Assembly: GCF_003460605.1 (NCBI RefSeq)
Contig: NZ_QTVN01000007.1
Span: 124,001 to 188,000 of the forward strand
DNA: 64,000 nt
Reading direction: 5' to 3'
Origin: Ruminococcus sp. AF31-8BH
GTDB taxonomy: Bacteria > Bacillota > Clostridia > Lachnospirales > Lachnospiraceae
Part shown: one piece after another, positions 16,108 to 26,015 of the stretch
How the letters are laid out: each line of letters begins with the position of its first letter
Position numbering within the stretch: the first letter of the stretch is position 1
Program-made: the position numbers and the translations under genes
The notes under the pieces: generated by a model
The model's input: the letters and a program-made list of their open reading frames with translations, nothing else
The model's database searches: none
Told to the model about the DNA's origin: nothing

Positions 16108-18528
16108 ATGATTCAATTAGCAGATAATGAGAAAAAAGGGTATTGTCAGCATACTGTTGAGGACCCTCTTAAATTGAAGGAAGGATATTGCCATTTTAAT
16201 CAGACTGGACAGAAAGATTTTTTGAACAAGATGATTGCGTATGAACCAGGATGTTCAAAGATTACTTTTGAATTACAGACCTTCCGAAAGAAACAGGCCG
16301 AGGTTGTAGTAGAATTTATATCACAGACTGCTTTTCGTTTCCGGATGTATCCGGAAGCGGGGAAGACATATTGTGAAAATTCAGTTCTTCCTAAAACAGA
16401 TACAATACCAATGACAATTAAGGAAGAAGAGGAAGAAATTACAGCATCTACAGAGAGACTGATGCTTAGGTTTCAGAAGTGTCCATGGCAGATGAGTGTA
16501 TACCTGGATGGCGAGGAATTAACGAAGGAGCAGATAAAAGATCAGGATGTGGGTCAGAAATACAAGTCGGTTCCAACAGGATTTTCCGTGGATGAAAATG
16601 GAAGAGTAACAGACACATTTGAAACCATGTATATGTACAGTGATGAGGCATTCTATGGATTTGGAGAAAAATTTACAGATTTCAATAAACGAGGCCAGAA
16701 GATATGTGTCTGGCAGAGAGATGCACAATCTACCAATTCAGATATTTCTTATAAAGGAATGCCATACTTTGTCAGTACACAAGGTTATAGCATTTTGGTA
16801 AATACGTTTACAAGAACGCACTTTAATATGGGGGCTTCGTCAGGAGTGTCATATACGATGGAAACTGAAGATCCGTATCTTGACTACTATCTGTTTGCAA
16901 ATCGTAATATGAAAGGGCTTTTAGCCGATTATACAGAAGCTAGCGGAAGATCACCGATGATTCCAAGATGGGCTTTTGGCTTCTGGATGTCCAAAATGAG
17001 CTATTTAAACAGAGCAGAAGTGGAAGAAATTGCAGAAAAGATGAATGAATTCGGAATGTCTGCAGATGTAATTCATATTGATGCCTGGATGGATATGTTT
17101 GGCAATGCTTCGGAGCTACTAAGCTTTGACGAGAAGCGATTCCCGAAACCGGAGGAAATGATTGCAGAACTGAGAAAGAAAGGCTTTCATCTTTCTCTTT
17201 GGATGTTCCCGTATGTACAGACAAAGATTACGGCAGATGGAACACAGAGAGTGTCCCGTCAGTACCTTTCTATGAAAGAAAGAGGCTTTCTGGTGAAACG
17301 TACAGACGGAGAACCCTATATTTTTTCTCCAGGCGAGGGAGACGCAGCAGGATGGGGAGTGGCAGCACTTGACTTTACCAATCCAGAGTTTGTTCTATAT
17401 ATGAAAGAACGTGTGAAACGCCTGATGAAAATGGGAGTTGGAGTGATTAAGACCGATTTTTCGGAGGAGGTTCCTGAAGATGCGGTATTTTGGGATGGAT
17501 CGACAGGAAAAGAAGCACATAATAAATACACATTACTATATGCCCGCACGATTTATGAGGCTTCCGTTGAAGCAAAAGAAGAATTGGGAGAAAGTGCGCT
17601 TCTGTGGGGCAGAAGCGGATACTCAGGCAGCCAGAATTATCCGGCAAACTGGGCTGGCGATTCTTCCGCAGCAAAAAATAATCTGGCAGCAGTACTAAAC
17701 GGCGGCCTGAGTATAGGAATGAGTGGAGTTTCATTCTGGGGATTTGACATCGGAGGTTTTTATAACTGCGACTATGAAGGGAGAAGATGCATCCCTTCCG
17801 ATGATGAATATATCCGGTCTGTGCAGATGGGACTTATGTCACCTCTTAGCAGAAGCCATGGACAGTCTACGCCGAGAGAACCCTGGGTATTTTCCCGTGA
17901 AACCCAGAAAGCGTTTTTGAAAATCAACAAGCTGAGATACAGGCTCCTTCCGTATTTATACTCTACAGCATATGAAACACACTATAAGGGATTACCTATG
18001 ATGCGTGCTATGGTGCTGGAATTTCAAGAAGACCGGAATGTGAGAAATCTGTCAAGACAGTATATGCTTGGGGAAAGCCTTCTCGTAGCTCCAGTATTCG
18101 ACCAGGAGATTGTAAAGGTTTATCTTCCAAAAGGCAGTTGGATAGATTTTTATACTGGAGAACGGCTGGAAGGTGGCAAATGGATTACGGCAGAGAAACG
18201 TTTGGATCAGATTCCGTTGTATTTAAGAGAGAATCATATGATTCCCATGCTTCAGGAAGCGCCAATGCATATTGAAAACAGAAACTTTGAAAAGCTTGTT
18301 GTTATCCTGAATTTGCAGGGGGAATTAGAAGCACACTATTATGATGATGGTATCTGTGGAAAGTTATTTGCCAAACTTGTAAATGAAACACTCATAATAG
18401 AAAGTGAAGAAATGAAAATAGAGCTGTTTGAAGTATACAGTGAAAAAGAAATTTGTAATTGTGTGGTTAACAAAAATGCATGGAAATTGAAAAAAACTGA
18501 GCACGGTTTCATAGCCACGAGAGGATAA
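16108..18528 (+). CDS. GH31 alpha-glycosidase (YicI / alpha-xylosidase-like), copy 2
   Basis: 806 aa. The domain plan matches the preceding paralogue: nucleophile Asp450 in VIKTDFSEE and probable acid/base Asp518 in WAGDSSA. The two differ mainly in the N-terminal sandwich, the loop after the barrel strand IHIDAWMD and the C-terminus, which suggests substrate divergence after duplication. It is cytoplasmic, having no signal peptide. It is separated from the ferredoxin-nitroreductase gene by 3 nt, so the genes are co-transcribed. Confidence 0.92.
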   Translation: MIQLADNEKKGYCQHTVEDPLKLKEGYCHFNQTGQKDFLNKMIAYEPGCSKITFELQTFRKKQAEVVVEFISQTAFRFRMYPEAGKTYCENSVLPKTDTIPMTIKEEEEEITASTERLMLRFQKCPWQMSVYLDGEELTKEQIKDQDVGQKYKSVPTGFSVDENGRVTDTFETMYMYSDEAFYGFGEKFTDFNKRGQKICVWQRDAQSTNSDISYKGMPYFVSTQGYSILVNTFTRTHFNMGASSGVSYTMETEDPYLDYYLFANRNMKGLLADYTEASGRSPMIPRWAFGFWMSKMSYLNRAEVEEIAEKMNEFGMSADVIHIDAWMDMFGNASELLSFDEKRFPKPEEMIAELRKKGFHLSLWMFPYVQTKITADGTQRVSRQYLSMKERGFLVKRTDGEPYIFSPGEGDAAGWGVAALDFTNPEFVLYMKERVKRLMKMGVGVIKTDFSEEVPEDAVFWDGSTGKEAHNKYTLLYARTIYEASVEAKEELGESALLWGRSGYSGSQNYPANWAGDSSAAKNNLAAVLNGGLSIGMSGVSFWGFDIGGFYNCDYEGRRCIPSDDEYIRSVQMGLMSPLSRSHGQSTPREPWVFSRETQKAFLKINKLRYRLLPYLYSTAYETHYKGLPMMRAMVLEFQEDRNVRNLSRQYMLGESLLVAPVFDQEIVKVYLPKGSWIDFYTGERLEGGKWITAEKRLDQIPLYLRENHMIPMLQEAPMHIENRNFEKLVVILNLQGELEAHYYDDGICGKLFAKLVNETLIIESEEMKIELFEVYSEKEICNCVVNKNAWKLKKTEHGFIATRG

Positions 18529-18531
18529 CGT

Positions 18532-19323
18532 ATGATCATTATTGATAAAGAAAAGTGTGTTGGATGTGGAAATTGTGCCAAAGATTGTTTTGGCTATAAC
18601 CTGTCTATGGAGCATGGCAAGATGGAAGTAAAAGGAAACTGTTTTGAGTGTGGACACTGCATTGCACTTTGTCCGGTCTCAGCAATTCATATGGATAACT
18701 GTCCGGATGATGAGTTTGAGGAGTGCAGCGGACAGACAGAAAATATGACTTCCAGACAGCTTTTGCATACGATCAAATGCAGACGAAGCATAAGAAATTA
18801 TCAAAAAAGAACAGTGGAAAAGGAGTTACTGACAGAAATTCTGCAGGCTGGAAGATATACACCCACCGGAGGAAATGCACAGGATGTCCGTTATACGGTA
18901 GTGCAGGACAGATTGCCAGAACTGATTCCGCAAATATTTGAAGGCGTTAGACAGGGTGCAGAGCAATTTCATAAAGAGAAACCAGATAATCCATATAGTG
19001 GAACTTTGAATCGAATTTATGAAAAATATAAAAATGGACAGGATAGTTTATTTTTTGAGGCACCTGTACTGCTGCTAATATCTTCAGATATGCCAATTGA
19101 TGGAGCCTTGGCAGCTTCAAATATAGAGCTGATGGCAGCAACAGAAGGACTGGGATGTCTGTATTCCGGGTTCATAGAGCTAGGCCTGAAAAATAATCCG
19201 GAAGCACTGAAACTTATACAAATTGATGCAGAGAAATTACGTTGTTGTATGCTTCTGGGATATCCGGGTATTACCTACATAAGAAGCGTACCACGTAAGG
19301 CTTTGCAAGTAAAATGGATGTAA
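18532..19323 (+). CDS. Ferredoxin-nitroreductase fusion (2[4Fe-4S] + FMN nitroreductase fold)
   Basis: 263 aa. Residues 1-60 hold two 4Fe-4S motifs (CVGCGNCAKDC and CFECGHCIALCP). Residues about 75-263 are a nitroreductase-family FMN domain with the entry motif RRSIRNYQ and GRYTPTGGNAQ. Such fusions reduce small electrophilic or unsaturated substrates in anaerobes with electrons passed through the clusters. Its place 3 nt after a glycosidase and just before the sugar importer suggests it modifies an oxidised or unusual sugar or aglycone, or is a passenger; the sequence does not decide this. Confidence 0.88.
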   Translation: MIIIDKEKCVGCGNCAKDCFGYNLSMEHGKMEVKGNCFECGHCIALCPVSAIHMDNCPDDEFEECSGQTENMTSRQLLHTIKCRRSIRNYQKRTVEKELLTEILQAGRYTPTGGNAQDVRYTVVQDRLPELIPQIFEGVRQGAEQFHKEKPDNPYSGTLNRIYEKYKNGQDSLFFEAPVLLLISSDMPIDGALAASNIELMAATEGLGCLYSGFIELGLKNNPEALKLIQIDAEKLRCCMLLGYPGITYIRSVPRKALQVKWM

Positions 19324-19364
19324 TGAAGCGTTTATTACATATAATTTCAAAGGAGGAAATGTAA

Positions 19365-20879
19365 ATGAAAAGAAAACTAATGAGCTTACTGTTATGTGCA
19401 GTAATGACAACAGGGCTGTTTGCAACACAGACTGTATGGGCAGATGAGGAGACAGAAACTGCTGATGAGGACATTGATTTCTCAGAGGATCCATATGAGG
19501 TTAATATGGTGATTACTCTTCCTGCGGCATCTCCAAGCCAGAGTGAAATTGACAGAGTAGTTGAGCATGTAAATGAAATCACGAAAAAGAAACTGAATAT
19601 GACATTAAACCTGCAGTTGCTTCCATACTCTACTTACCTGGAACAGATTCCTTTGGAGTTAAGCTCTGGAAGTGATATTGATATTCTTACTGCGATTACC
19701 GGATATGCACAGGGATGGGTAAGTTCCGGTTATCTGCTTGATATGACAGACCTTCTGGATGAATATGGTCAAGAGGCGATTGCTACATATTCTTCTCCTG
19801 ATCTTGCGAAAGCTGCTCAGTTAAATGGTAAGATTTTTGGTTTGCCGGTTCATAAAGAAATTGCACAGCAGCCAACTATTTTCTTCCGTACAGATATTCT
19901 GGATAAGTATGATATTGATGTAAGCAATGTAAAAACAATGGCAGATGTAGATGCTATTTATGAGCAGGTAGCTGAAAAAGAACCAGGTATGTGGATGCTG
20001 GCAGCAGATAATCTTGGAGTTGGTAAAGCTGTCGTGTTTGATATGTCTGTAGGTGGTACTTCATTTGCCGGTTTAATGGACTTCGCAAATAATACAACTG
20101 TTACCAATCTTCTTGCATCTCCGGAGTTTAAGGAATGGTGTGAATACAATCACAAATGGTTTGACAATGGCTGGATTAATTCCGGTGCTGCTTCTGATAC
20201 AGAGTCATATTATTCTTATATTGCATCCGGACAGGCATTTTCATTCTTTAGTGATTATGGACATCCTCTTTCAGAGGCTGACCAGGAAAACAACTGCGGT
20301 GGCGTAGATCTCACGATGGTACATTTAGGCGAGCCTTATGCCACAACTTCTACAGCAGCAATTTTTTCTTATGCGATTTCTTCCGGTTCCAAAGATCCTG
20401 CGAAGGCAATGAAGATGTTAAATCTGCTTGAAACAGATTCTGATATTATGAATCTGCTCAACTGGGGAGTAGAAGGCGAAGATTATGTAGTTAATTCTGA
20501 TGGGCTGTTAGACTATCCGGAAGGCAAGGATGCAAGCTCAGTAGGATATCACTTGGGTGCAGGCTGGATTCTTCCGAACCAGTTTATCTGTACTCCATGG
20601 GCAACAGATGGTGCAGACATTTACCAGACAATTGTGGATTATAACAATACCGCTGTAGTATCTAAAGCGCTTGGATTTACCTTTGACTCTGAACCAGTTG
20701 CTGATGAAGTTGCAGCAGTAACGAATGTACGAAATAAATATTATAAAGCTTTAGTCGTTGGAGCAGTAGATCCTGACGAATATCTGCCGAAGCTCCTTGA
20801 AGAAATGGATGATGCAGGTATGCAGGATATTATTGCAGAATCACAGAAACAGTTGGATGAATTTCTGGCATCAAAATAA
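19365..20879 (+). CDS. Sugar ABC transporter substrate-binding protein (family 1, LplA-like)
   Basis: 504 aa. AAGGAGGAAATG lies upstream of ATG 19365. A signal peptide occupies about 1-27 (MKRKLMSLLLC..., likely cleavage after TVWA), followed by a short acidic linker and a bilobal family-1 solute-binding fold with conserved-looking stretches such as GKIFGLPVHKE. No lipobox cysteine is visible at the signal end, which is unusual for a Gram-positive binding protein that must stay near its permease. The two following genes are its permeases; no ATPase is encoded here, so a shared MsmK/UgpC-type ATPase elsewhere is expected. Confidence 0.9.
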   Translation: MKRKLMSLLLCAVMTTGLFATQTVWADEETETADEDIDFSEDPYEVNMVITLPAASPSQSEIDRVVEHVNEITKKKLNMTLNLQLLPYSTYLEQIPLELSSGSDIDILTAITGYAQGWVSSGYLLDMTDLLDEYGQEAIATYSSPDLAKAAQLNGKIFGLPVHKEIAQQPTIFFRTDILDKYDIDVSNVKTMADVDAIYEQVAEKEPGMWMLAADNLGVGKAVVFDMSVGGTSFAGLMDFANNTTVTNLLASPEFKEWCEYNHKWFDNGWINSGAASDTESYYSYIASGQAFSFFSDYGHPLSEADQENNCGGVDLTMVHLGEPYATTSTAAIFSYAISSGSKDPAKAMKMLNLLETDSDIMNLLNWGVEGEDYVVNSDGLLDYPEGKDASSVGYHLGAGWILPNQFICTPWATDGADIYQTIVDYNNTAVVSKALGFTFDSEPVADEVAAVTNVRNKYYKALVVGAVDPDEYLPKLLEEMDDAGMQDIIAESQKQLDEFLASK

Positions 20880-20925
20880 AGAACAGGCATTACATTAAGA
20901 CATTGTCTGCGGAATGGAGACTGCT

Positions 20926-21870
20926 ATGAGTAATAAAGTTAAAGAGAAAAAAACTTTAGCAGAACGGATTAAGCCCTATAAGAGATATCTGCCGCTTTAT
21001 CTGATGATGTTGCCGGCATTGCTTTATCTGTTCATTAATAACTATCTTCCTATGTCCGGTCTTGTGCTTGCATTTGAAAAGTACAATGTGCAGGATGGTA
21101 TTTGGGGAAGTAAATTTGTAGGATTGAAAAACTTTAAATTCCTACTCAAAAGCAACGAACTTCCGATTCTGTTCCGAAACACATTGGGATATAATCTGTG
21201 TTTCATTATTATTAATATTATTTTTGGAGTTGCGCTTGCTATTCTGATAACGGAAATCGGTAATCTTGCGTTTCGAAAATTTGCACAGAGTAGTATTTTG
21301 TTTCCATTTGTAGTGTCCATAGTGATTGTGTCATATATGGTAAGAGCGTTTCTTGATCCAGAAGCAGGAATGCTTAATCATCTTCTGGTGTCCATAGGAC
21401 ACCAGAAGATATCCTGGTACGATACTGAGAAATTCTGGCCTTTCATTCTGATTTTTGTAAATACATGGAAAAGCGTTGGATATGGTTGCATTCTTTATAT
21501 TTCAACAATCCTGGGCATTGATTCATCACTTTACGAATCTGCGTCTCTGGATGGCGCAACGAAATTTCAAAAAATACGTTATATTACCCTTCCATTTCTG
21601 AAACCTACGATTATCACCGTGGCATTACTCTCTATAGGAAGAATTTTTAACAGTGATTTCGGTCTGTTCTTCCAAGTACCACAGAATTCTGGCCTGATAT
21701 CGGATGTAACTCAGACAATAGATACATTTGTATATAAGGCACTGATTACACAGAGCAATATCGGAATGTCGGCGGCTGCCAGCTTTTTCCAGTCGGTGAT
21801 GGGGCTTATCATGATTTTAATATTTAATACAATTACACGAAAATTCAGCGAGGAAAACGCATTGTTTTAG
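20926..21870 (+). CDS. ABC transporter permease, LplB-type
   Basis: 314 aa from ATG 20926, preferred because GGAGA sits 5 nt upstream; ATG 20914 is an alternative. It is a polytopic inner-membrane protein with about six helices, starting with YLPLYLMMLPALLYLFI. The EAA loop that docks the ATPase is visible as YESASLDGATKFQKIRYITL. It pairs with the next gene as the heterodimeric channel of the sugar importer. Confidence 0.92.
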   Translation: MSNKVKEKKTLAERIKPYKRYLPLYLMMLPALLYLFINNYLPMSGLVLAFEKYNVQDGIWGSKFVGLKNFKFLLKSNELPILFRNTLGYNLCFIIINIIFGVALAILITEIGNLAFRKFAQSSILFPFVVSIVIVSYMVRAFLDPEAGMLNHLLVSIGHQKISWYDTEKFWPFILIFVNTWKSVGYGCILYISTILGIDSSLYESASLDGATKFQKIRYITLPFLKPTIITVALLSIGRIFNSDFGLFFQVPQNSGLISDVTQTIDTFVYKALITQSNIGMSAAASFFQSVMGLIMILIFNTITRKFSEENALF

Positions 21871-21882
21871 GAGGAGAGTGAC

Positions 21883-22764
21883 ATGGTAAAATCAAAGCAA
21901 GACAAACATTTTGAAATTGCCGCATATATTATCCTGTCGATTGTGATGCTGGTTATTTTCTTCCCATTCCTGCTGCTGTTTATGTCATCCATAACGGAAG
22001 AAAATTCCCTTCTGATCAATGGATATTCTATTTTTCCAAAAGAAATCAGTTTCGCAGCTTATTCTTATATTTGGGAATCCAGAGAAACAATACTTAGGGC
22101 TTATATTACGACAATCTGCGTCACTGCGGTGGGTACTGTTATCAATGTTTTGATTACTGCAATGGTAGCTTATCCACTGTCTCTGGACAAGTTACCCGGC
22201 AAAAAGATTTTCTCATTTCTGATTTTATTTGTAATGTTATTTAATGGCGGAATGGTGCCGACGTATATGATCTATACTACCGTTTTGCATATTAAAGATA
22301 CATATTTTGCACTGCTTGTTCCGAACCTGCTGTTCAGTGCATTTAATGCGATCATTGTAAAAACTTATTTGAAAGGGAACATTCCAGAAGCACTTTATGA
22401 ATCTGCCAGAATAGATGGGGCTTCAGAATTTAAAATTTTTACAAACATTGTGTTACCCCTTGGAAAGTCTATTTTTGTTACAATCGGTATTTTTTCCGGT
22501 TTGGCGTATTGGAATGACTGGATGAATGGATTATACTATGTAAGTGATTCATCGAAATATTCTATCCAGCAGCTTCTGAACGTCATGGTGAAAAATATTC
22601 AGTATCTGACACAGTTTGGCAGAAGCAGCGGGACAGGACAAATCCCCAGCATCAGTCTCAGAATGGCAATTGCTTTTGTAGCAATGCTGCCGGTATTGAT
22701 TTTGTATCCATTTTTACAAAAATACTTTGAAGAAGGAATTACGCTGGGAGCTGTGAAAGGATAG
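21883..22764 (+). CDS. ABC transporter permease, YtcP-type
   Basis: 293 aa. Six predicted membrane segments with the EAA loop YESARIDGASEFKIFTNIVLP. It starts 12 nt after the first permease, with AGGAGGAGAG upstream. Permeases of this LplB/YtcP pair commonly serve complex oligosaccharides or modified glycosides in Lachnospiraceae. The histidine kinase gene follows after 11 nt. Confidence 0.92.
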   Translation: MVKSKQDKHFEIAAYIILSIVMLVIFFPFLLLFMSSITEENSLLINGYSIFPKEISFAAYSYIWESRETILRAYITTICVTAVGTVINVLITAMVAYPLSLDKLPGKKIFSFLILFVMLFNGGMVPTYMIYTTVLHIKDTYFALLVPNLLFSAFNAIIVKTYLKGNIPEALYESARIDGASEFKIFTNIVLPLGKSIFVTIGIFSGLAYWNDWMNGLYYVSDSSKYSIQQLLNVMVKNIQYLTQFGRSSGTGQIPSISLRMAIAFVAMLPVLILYPFLQKYFEEGITLGAVKG

Positions 22765-22775
22765 GTTTTATTATT

Positions 22776-24431
22776 ATGACTCAGCCCTTTTTTGTCAGAT
22801 ATTTAAAAAAGTTCCTGATTATTAGTATTGTACTGCAATGTATATGCACTTTGGTACTGATCGCTTTTTACGTACAGAAACGTCAGACAGATGAGCAGCA
22901 GATGGTGCAGATTGCAGATCGTTTTGTACAGAAAATAGAGTCAGAATTGCAGAATAATTCAAATTACATGAACCAGACGGTAATTCTCAGGCGGGATTAC
23001 CGTAATATGTATCAGATGAACGATTTGGAAAGAGTCAATAAAATATCAGATTTACAGATGATTTATAAATTGCTGGGAGAGATGGCTGACATTCCTTATA
23101 ACTATTTCGTATATGACAGAGAGAAGGACAGCTTTCTTGAACTGACCAGGGTCGACATACAGTTTTCACAATATCGGGAAATACGAAATACATTAAAAGA
23201 ACGCCTGAAGATGGATAATGAAGAAAACAAAAGCGGAGTCTGGTATCTTGCAGAAACACCAGCTGGCAGGGTAATTCTGTCCAGCTGGCATTATGAAAAC
23301 TATATGCTGGGTACCTGGACGAGAGAATGTGATCTCCTGTCTGGAATTAATACAATTGACTGGGGAAAATATGGGCAGGTGGAACTTCTGCCAGGGCACA
23401 AAGAACAAGATGAGAAGCAATTTCATCTGTGGGGAAACAGTGTGTTGTGTTACAGCTTTCCAAACTGTAATACGGACTTTTCAGTTCAGATTACCATTTC
23501 TAAAGATGGAGGCCTTAAATGGCAAATGCTTATTCAGATTTTCCAAATACTTATGTTAATGTGGGTGATTGGAATTCTGATTGAATTAACCCGGTATGTA
23601 AGACGTTCTTTTTTGGTTCCGACTCAAAATCTAATAGAGATATTAGAGAAATATCAGACAGCAGACAGTGAAACAGGAAAGCCAGAGAATGACACTTCTT
23701 TACAAGATGCTTATGAAATTCTGGATAAGCTTGGAAAAAGAGCGGATAGCCTTACAACGAAGCTCTATGCAAACGAGCTTGAAAAAAAACAGTTGGAAAT
23801 TAACTTCAGAAATTTGCAGATCAGGCCTCATTTTTTTGCCAATTGTCTTACAATGTTGTCTGCAATGGCAGAGAACAATGAAATTGAGAAAATCAATAAG
23901 CTTACAGTATGTCTTGCCAATTATTACCGATATATTATGCATGATTGCATGGATATGGTCACAGTGGGGCAGGAAGTATCCCATATGAACGATGTTATAG
24001 CGGTCAATGACGAGTGGAACAGTAATCAGATTATATTTACTTCTGAGATAGAGGAAAGTGCCAAAAATCGGAAAATTCCTGTATTGATGATCAGCACCTT
24101 TCTGGAAAACTCCATTAAGCATACGGTCGGACGGGAAGGAATTCTGCAAATTGGGTTAAGGGTATGGACAGAAAAAAAGGTATTATGTATTCGTATCACG
24201 GATAATGGAGAAGGCTTTCAGAAGGAAATGCTTGAAGGATTCAGACAGGGAATTTATCCGAAAGAAAAGCTGGGAAGACACATTGGTATCAATAATGTGA
24301 TTCAGAGATTGAAATTAATTTATGAAGGACAGGCCAATGTTGAGTTTTCCTGCGCCGAAAATGGAGGCGCATGTGTGGAAATTCATATACCACAGGAGGA
24401 AACAGATGAAGCTTTTGATTGTAGACGATAA
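22776..24431 (+). CDS. Sensor histidine kinase, YesM type
   Basis: 551 aa. A membrane helix (about 13-33), an extracellular sensor region (about 34-250) and a second helix (about 252-272) precede the cytoplasmic His_kinase and HATPase domains. The phosphoacceptor His lies in QIRPHFFAN and the N-box is LENSIKH, followed by ITDNGEGF. YesM-type kinases sense extracellular sugars, often through the linked binding protein, and partner with an AraC-type response regulator. The gene overlaps its regulator by 26 nt. Confidence 0.92.
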   Translation: MTQPFFVRYLKKFLIISIVLQCICTLVLIAFYVQKRQTDEQQMVQIADRFVQKIESELQNNSNYMNQTVILRRDYRNMYQMNDLERVNKISDLQMIYKLLGEMADIPYNYFVYDREKDSFLELTRVDIQFSQYREIRNTLKERLKMDNEENKSGVWYLAETPAGRVILSSWHYENYMLGTWTRECDLLSGINTIDWGKYGQVELLPGHKEQDEKQFHLWGNSVLCYSFPNCNTDFSVQITISKDGGLKWQMLIQIFQILMLMWVIGILIELTRYVRRSFLVPTQNLIEILEKYQTADSETGKPENDTSLQDAYEILDKLGKRADSLTTKLYANELEKKQLEINFRNLQIRPHFFANCLTMLSAMAENNEIEKINKLTVCLANYYRYIMHDCMDMVTVGQEVSHMNDVIAVNDEWNSNQIIFTSEIEESAKNRKIPVLMISTFLENSIKHTVGREGILQIGLRVWTEKKVLCIRITDNGEGFQKEMLEGFRQGIYPKEKLGRHIGINNVIQRLKLIYEGQANVEFSCAENGGACVEIHIPQEETDEAFDCRR

Positions 24432-25995
24432 CAAATATGTTGTTGCATTTTTGCGCAAACAGCTAAATTGGGAGGCCTTTGGCATTGAGGAGCTTATCGG
24501 AGTATATAGTGTGGAGCAGGCAAAAGAGGTTTTCCTGAATAAGCAGATTGATTTTTTGATTACGGATATTGAAATGCCGGTACAAAATGGATTTGATCTT
24601 CTGGAGTGGCTAAAAAATCAGAATATACGTTCAGAGACGATCTTGCTCACAAGTTATGCTGATTTTTCTTATGCTCAGCTGGCCGTGAAATATCAGTGCT
24701 TTGATTACCTCCTGAAACCGGTAGACAGAAATGTTCTGGAAGACATTGTAAAGAAGCTTGTCACGAAACGAATTGATTATCAGAAACAGCAACAGCTGCA
24801 GGAACTTGGAAATAACTGGATATCGCATCAGAATCTGGTGAAAGAAATGTTCTGGCGAGAATTGGTAAATGAGGAAAATATAGTAACGCAGGAAAATCTG
24901 GCGAGCAGGATAAAAAAGGATAAGCTGAGTTATACGCAGGGACAAAGCTTTGTAGCGATGTTGATCTGTCTTGAAGAAGAACAAGAGAATTTTAGCAAAG
25001 AGCTGTTAAGCTTCACCTGTGAGAATATATTGAGAGAGATTGTGGAAAAAGAGCATATCGGACTGGAATTTTTGTCATATAACAGTTATGCCCAGTTTGT
25101 TGCTGTTTTTTCAGGTGCAAATCCATTTCCATATAAACAGTTGAAGCATGCAGCAGAATGTTTTGCTGAAACTTTTTCTTCTTTTTATCATCATAAGACA
25201 ATTTGTTATCTTAGTGAATGTTGTGAGATTATAAATGTTCATTCACATATCCGAAAACTGGAAGAAATCTTTCTGGATAATTTGAACCGTGAGAGCGGCG
25301 TTTTCCTGGAAAAAGATTTCAGCAAAAGGTTGGACACTGCCTATAACGAACCAGAAATTGATGAATGGAGAGCATTGCTTCTGGAGAAAAGACTGGATTT
25401 GTTTGAACAGAGGGTCTGCGGATATTTTGACGGAGTAAAGCGTACACAGGCAATTGATTCTCATTTTTTGCATGCGGTTTTGGCAGACTGGAATATGATG
25501 TCAGTTAATATTTTAAAAGAATGTAATCTTACAACGTATCAAGTAGTGACAAAATTGCGTAACAGGGAGCTAGAAGAACGGGCAGTTGTTAATGTTTCCT
25601 GCATGGAGAAATTGATTTTATCTGAGGCAGCTATGATTTCAGAACAGATTAACTATGTGGAAAAAGAAGATCAGATTATTGCAGATATTAAAGCATATAT
25701 AAAAAAATACCTGGACAGTGTAACAAGAAGCCAGATCGCAAGTGATTTTTATTTATCTCCCAGTTATCTGTCTAAACTGTTTCGTAGCCAGAATGGAATA
25801 TCGTTAAGTGAATATATTCAAAGAAGCAGAATGAGAGAGGCAAGAAGATTACTCCTGCAAAGTACTCTTAGTATCAGCCAGATTGCAGAAACAGTTGGAT
25901 ATCCAAGTTTTGCACATTTTTCCAAGCAATTTAAAAAAATGAATGGTATGACACCAAATGAATATCGTAAAAACAATGAAGGACAAGAAAGATAA
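24406..25995 (+). CDS. Response regulator with AraC-type output, YesN type
   Basis: 529 aa from ATG 24406, preceded by AGGAGGAAAC inside the kinase gene. The receiver domain has acidic residues in LLIVDDN, the phosphoacceptor Asp54 in FLITDIEMP, and the conserved Thr/Lys equivalents in LTSYADF and YLLKPVD. A poorly conserved middle follows, then two AraC helix-turn-helix motifs (about 430-525; SPSYLSKLFRSQNGISLSEY and GYPSFAHFSKQFKKMNGMTP). It probably activates the glycosidase and transporter genes of this locus. Confidence 0.93.
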   Translation: MKLLIVDDNKYVVAFLRKQLNWEAFGIEELIGVYSVEQAKEVFLNKQIDFLITDIEMPVQNGFDLLEWLKNQNIRSETILLTSYADFSYAQLAVKYQCFDYLLKPVDRNVLEDIVKKLVTKRIDYQKQQQLQELGNNWISHQNLVKEMFWRELVNEENIVTQENLASRIKKDKLSYTQGQSFVAMLICLEEEQENFSKELLSFTCENILREIVEKEHIGLEFLSYNSYAQFVAVFSGANPFPYKQLKHAAECFAETFSSFYHHKTICYLSECCEIINVHSHIRKLEEIFLDNLNRESGVFLEKDFSKRLDTAYNEPEIDEWRALLLEKRLDLFEQRVCGYFDGVKRTQAIDSHFLHAVLADWNMMSVNILKECNLTTYQVVTKLRNRELEERAVVNVSCMEKLILSEAAMISEQINYVEKEDQIIADIKAYIKKYLDSVTRSQIASDFYLSPSYLSKLFRSQNGISLSEYIQRSRMREARRLLLQSTLSISQIAETVGYPSFAHFSKQFKKMNGMTPNEYRKNNEGQER

Positions 25996-26015
25996 TCCTG
26001 TGGGAGGATATACTT

